Source of the DNA: Coriobacteriales bacterium
GTDB lineage: Bacteria > Actinomycetota > Coriobacteriia > Coriobacteriales > JAEZZM01
DNA: 7,816 nt
Assembly (NCBI GenBank): GCA_029983705.1
Contig: JASBYZ010000069.1
Span: 1 to 7,816, forward strand
Reading direction: 5' to 3'
Shown here: in pieces, positions 5,763-7,816 of the stretch
Layout of the letters: each line of letters begins with the position of its first letter
Position numbering within the stretch: the stretch's first letter is position 1
Made by a program: the position numbers and the translations under genes
Notes under the pieces: model-generated
The model's database searches: none
Told to the model about the DNA's origin: nothing
Seen by the model: the letters and a program-made list of their open reading frames with translations, nothing else

Positions 5763-6950
5763 ATGAACTTAAATAGATTTACACAAGAAGGTAAAATCCT
5801 TGCAATAGTTGCTTGCCTTGCATGTTCGGGCTTCTTTAGCACAGCTGCTTATGCAACTGATGTTAAGGTTGATACCTCAAACATTCATGGAGAGGCCTCT
5901 GACCAAACCAAAGAGGCCTTATCAAAGGCAGAAACTGAATATAATAAGTCACAAGAGGTCTTAAAACAATACACTGATACCGCTGAGCAGCTCGCAGAGC
6001 AGCTCTATCAAACCCAAGAGGACCTTGCAAAAACTGAGGAAGTAATAGAGGAGACTAAGAGCGAAATTCAGGTCTCAGAGCTCAAATTAAAAGACGCTCA
6101 GGGTGTCTTAAGTGAGCGTATTGCAGCAAACTATAAAACCTCTGGACTCTCTATCATTAACGTCTTACTCGGTGCCTCTGACTACAATGACTTTGTATCC
6201 CGCATTTATTACATGGGAAAAATTGAGGAATCAGACGCTGAGATAATTCAAAAGGTAAAAGATATAAAGACCTTACTTGATGAGCAAAAAACTAAGCTCG
6301 AAGCCCGTCTTGAAGATCAAAAGAAGCTTGAAGCTCAGCTCAAAAGTGATCAGGCTAAGGCAGAGGCTATCGTAGAAGAGCAGGCCAAGTATGTTGAAGG
6401 CCTTTCAGCAGATGTAAAAGCTCTTTATGAGAAAAAAGCTCAAGAAGAGGCTGCCGATAAGGAGCGTAAAGTTCAAGCTGCTTTAGCTGCCGCTGAGAAG
6501 GCAGCACGTGAAGAAGCAATTAAGAAGGCTGCTGCAGCACGAGCAAAACAGGGCGCAGCTACAAGTAGTGGTCGCGTTTCAGGTAAGCCTTCACCAGATG
6601 TAGTAGCAAATGCTATGAGATATCTGGGCTCTCCATACTCATGGGGAGCAACAGGCCCTAATGCCTTTGACTGCTCAGGACTTACCTCAAGAGCCTATGC
6701 TGATGCTGGTATATCAATTCCGCACTCATCACGCGCACAATACAATTTAGTTTCTTCTAAGGGCAATTTAACTAGAGACGTAAGTCAGTTAGTTCCGGGT
6801 GACTTAGTATTTTATTACAGCCCGGTAAGCCATGTTGGAATCTATATTGGTAACGGGAAGATCGTCCATTCACCAACCTTTGGACAAACCGTACGTGTTG
6901 ATAACGTAAATGTATGGGGTGCCTTTGTTGGTGGCGGAAGCGTCTTATAA
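5763..6950 (+). CDS. Secreted coiled-coil NlpC/P60 peptidoglycan endopeptidase (second of two)
   Basis: 395 aa. The signal peptide has a hydrophobic core (about 11-29) and an AYA cleavage site after residue 31. A long coiled coil (about 44-265) includes the same PcsB/CwlO-type patch as its neighbour, IAANYKTSGLSIINVLLGAS to FVSRIYYMG (120-152). The Ala/Lys/Glu-rich end is shorter than in the first protein. The NlpC/P60 domain is about 277-395, with Cys304 (FDCSG), His357 (VSHVGIY) and His369 (IVHSP) as the likely catalytic triad. The predicted role is hydrolysis of peptidoglycan stem peptides outside the membrane, probably in cell separation. It starts 7 nt after the upstream stop, with only a weak AAGG-type site overlapping that stop (UAAGG), so translational coupling is likely. 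The pair probably arose by tandem duplication followed by divergence. Two hairpin terminators follow. Confidence 0.94.
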   Translation: MNLNRFTQEGKILAIVACLACSGFFSTAAYATDVKVDTSNIHGEASDQTKEALSKAETEYNKSQEVLKQYTDTAEQLAEQLYQTQEDLAKTEEVIEETKSEIQVSELKLKDAQGVLSERIAANYKTSGLSIINVLLGASDYNDFVSRIYYMGKIEESDAEIIQKVKDIKTLLDEQKTKLEARLEDQKKLEAQLKSDQAKAEAIVEEQAKYVEGLSADVKALYEKKAQEEAADKERKVQAALAAAEKAAREEAIKKAAAARAKQGAATSSGRVSGKPSPDVVANAMRYLGSPYSWGATGPNAFDCSGLTSRAYADAGISIPHSSRAQYNLVSSKGNLTRDVSQLVPGDLVFYYSPVSHVGIYIGNGKIVHSPTFGQTVRVDNVNVWGAFVGGGSVL

Positions 6951-6973
6951 TTATCGCTAAACAAAAAATTAGT

Positions 6974-7014
6974 AAGGCAGAGTGTCTCTATAAAAGAGTA
7001 GAAGTTCTGCCTTT
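6974..7014 (+). terminator. Hairpin after the endopeptidase pair
   Basis: The left arm 6974-6982 (AAGGCAGAG) pairs with 7005-7013 (TTCTGCCTT), giving 8 Watson-Crick pairs and one G-U. A small inner stem, CTCT (6986-6989) with AGAG (6995-6998), sits in the loop. Only TTT follows directly, then AT-rich sequence, so the U tract is weak. It starts 24 nt after the stop codon of the second endopeptidase. Confidence 0.65.
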
Positions 7015-7030
7015 AACTATATACTATAAC

Positions 7031-7059
7031 TTTACATAAGATATATTATCACGTATATT
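7031..7059 (+). promoter_or_regulatory. Promoter-like sequence TTTACA-N17-TATATT between two terminators
   Basis: TTTACA at 7031-7036 and TATATT at 7054-7059 are separated by exactly 17 nt; each differs from the bacterial sigma-70-type consensus at one base. The octamer TATATTAT occurs twice (7042-7049 and 7054-7061). Transcription would begin near 7066 and reach the hairpin at 7105-7141. The region is very AT-rich, which makes chance matches likelier. Confidence 0.4.
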
Positions 7060-7065
7060 ATACAG

Positions 7066-7141
7066 TTTTACTATATGAATAAAGCTTCAGTTTATAGACA
7101 TGAAAAAACGCCTTAAAATACGAGCGATTCTAAGGCGTTTT
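7066..7141 (+). ncRNA. Candidate short transcript (small RNA or tiny ORF) ending at the bidirectional terminator
   Basis: This is an inferred transcript from the promoter-like sequence at 7031-7059 to the hairpin end at 7141, about 75 nt. It also contains a 13-codon ORF (7075-7116, MNKASVYRHEKTP) that lacks a ribosome-binding site, so coding is doubtful. If made, it would be antisense to the 3' end of the thioredoxin reductase transcript. It is supported only by the promoter-terminator arrangement. Confidence 0.2.
7103..7141. terminator. Bidirectional rho-independent terminator between convergent genes
   Basis: AAAACGCCTTA (7105-7115) and TAAGGCGTTTT (7131-7141) form a perfect 11-bp stem. 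The 15-nt loop may pair further by AAT/ATT. Read on the minus strand the stem is followed by T6 (A run 7103-7108), a good terminator for the thioredoxin reductase gene. Read on the plus strand it ends in TTTT and serves the endopeptidase side. Confidence 0.85.
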
Positions 7142-7188
7142 AAGGGCCGTTAAAATTTAATTCGACCTAATACTCATGGAATTTGAGC

Positions 7189-7816
7189 TTACTTAGGATC
7201 AACTTCTTCGCCTGCGCTAAATTTGTCGCACACTGATTGAAATTCTTCACTGTGATTGCGCTTTAAGTCATTAACATATTTTCCAGCCATGGTTGCTGCA
7301 ATTGCACCATCACTTGCGGCTGTGACTAATTGACGAAGACGTTTTTGTCTAATGTCTCCGGCAACATAGAGTCCTGGAATATCAGTTTCCATTTCATCGT
7401 TGGTAATTGCGCCGCCACCTTGATCAAGTTCAACAAGACCCTTAATAATATCTGACTCAGGAACATATCCTGTAAATACAAAGATTCCAACTGAGCCAGG
7501 CTCAAAGTCTTCTACATAGCTCTCTTGAGTTTCTGAGTTTGTGAAATGAATCTTTTCTATCATCATTTCACCTTCAACCTTATTTATTTTAGTATTGAAG
7601 CGAACTTCAATTTTTTCATTTTCTAATACATCGTTTGCAATACTAATTGGTGCTGAAAACTCATCACGTCTAATAATCATGGTAACTTTTGAGGCAAACT
7701 TTGTGAGGTACTCAGCCTCTTCACATGCTGCAAAGCCTCCACCAATAACGTAAACTTCTTTATCTTTATAAAACATAGCGTCACAGGTAGCACAAAAACT
7801 TACGCCTCTACCTTTG
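7189..7816 (-). CDS. trxB: Thioredoxin reductase, N-terminal part beyond the window
   Basis: FAD-dependent reductase that normally passes electrons from NADPH to thioredoxin through a redox-active disulfide. The frame is open to the window edge, so the ATG at 7776 is internal: upstream codons read KGRGVSFCATCDA, giving the CATC active site (7783-7794) of this family. Next come the nucleotide-binding VIGGGFAACEEAEYL, IIRRDEFSAP, the FTGYVP segment, and GLYVAGDIRQKRLRQLVTAASDGAIAA (FAD-binding region), shown here only as family landmarks. The N-terminal FAD-binding part, about 130 residues, is outside. Compared with E. coli HRRDGFRA, which contacts the NADPH 2'-phosphate, this protein reads IRRDEFSA, losing the first His and the last Arg. 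There is a C-terminal extension of about 20-25 residues ending in EEVDPK. It is convergent with the endopeptidases and ends at the hairpin 7103-7141. Confidence 0.94.
   Translation of the reverse strand, partial: KGRGVSFCATCDAMFYKDKEVYVIGGGFAACEEAEYLTKFASKVTMIIRRDEFSAPISIANDVLENEKIEVRFNTKINKVEGEMMIEKIHFTNSETQESYVEDFEPGSVGIFVFTGYVPESDIIKGLVELDQGGGAITNDEMETDIPGLYVAGDIRQKRLRQLVTAASDGAIAATMAGKYVNDLKRNHSEEFQSVCDKFSAGEEVDPK

Noticed and set aside
5763..5860. Lipobox (IVAC or CLAC) in the second hydrolase, suggesting a lipoprotein
   Set aside because: IVAC at 15-18 formally fits, but it would leave a very short hydrophobic core; the AYA site after residue 31 fits an ordinary secreted signal peptide better.
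7774..7776. ATG at 7776 (minus strand) as the start of the reductase
   Set aside because: Upstream codons encode the conserved GRGV...CATCDA active site, so the gene continues past the window.

Overview
The window looks like chromosome from an AT-rich, anaerobic actinobacterium. I judge G+C at roughly 40 percent by eye and did not compute it. My best guess is the class Coriobacteriia (Atopobium/Fannyhessea-like). The reasons are a GarA-type FHA gene directly followed by a MerR-family gene of the Rv1828/FtsR type, which is an actinobacterial gene pair, together with an Rnf electron-transport complex and a low G+C. The taxon is an inference from gene content, not a database match.

Layout: positions 1-464 hold the 3' part of rnfA. 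It is followed by rnfB (486-1367) and a degenerate, C-terminally shortened GcvT-like protein (1383-2234); these three are closely spaced and co-directional. A short intergenic stretch with a possible -10 box and an 11-bp palindrome leads to a second co-directional group. That group has a GTG-started 73-aa protein of unknown function (2317-2538), a zinc-ribbon plus FHA protein resembling GarA/OdhI (2595-3044), a MerR-type regulator resembling FtsR (3064-3777) and adenine phosphoribosyltransferase apt (3802-4338). After a 100-nt gap come two tandem paralogous secreted NlpC/P60 peptidoglycan endopeptidases with long N-terminal coiled coils (4439-5755, with a TTG start, and 5763-6950).

The intergenic region 6951-7188 contains two hairpin terminators with a good promoter-like sequence between them, so a very short transcript is possible there. 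The last gene, on the minus strand (7189-7816), is the C-terminal two thirds of a thioredoxin reductase running off the window edge. It is convergent with the endopeptidases.

Functionally the window joins membrane energy conservation (ferredoxin:NAD+ oxidoreductase Rnf), a possible phosphorylation-switched metabolic regulator (FHA) with a possible cell-division regulator (MerR/FtsR), purine salvage, cell-wall hydrolysis at separation, and thiol redox balance. No mobile element, CRISPR array, tRNA or rRNA was seen. I saw no clearly new multi-gene system. The most distinctive items are the GcvT-like gene attached to the Rnf operon, the zinc-ribbon GarA variant with its 73-aa neighbour, the endopeptidase pair with different third catalytic residues, and the possible small RNA at 7066-7141.
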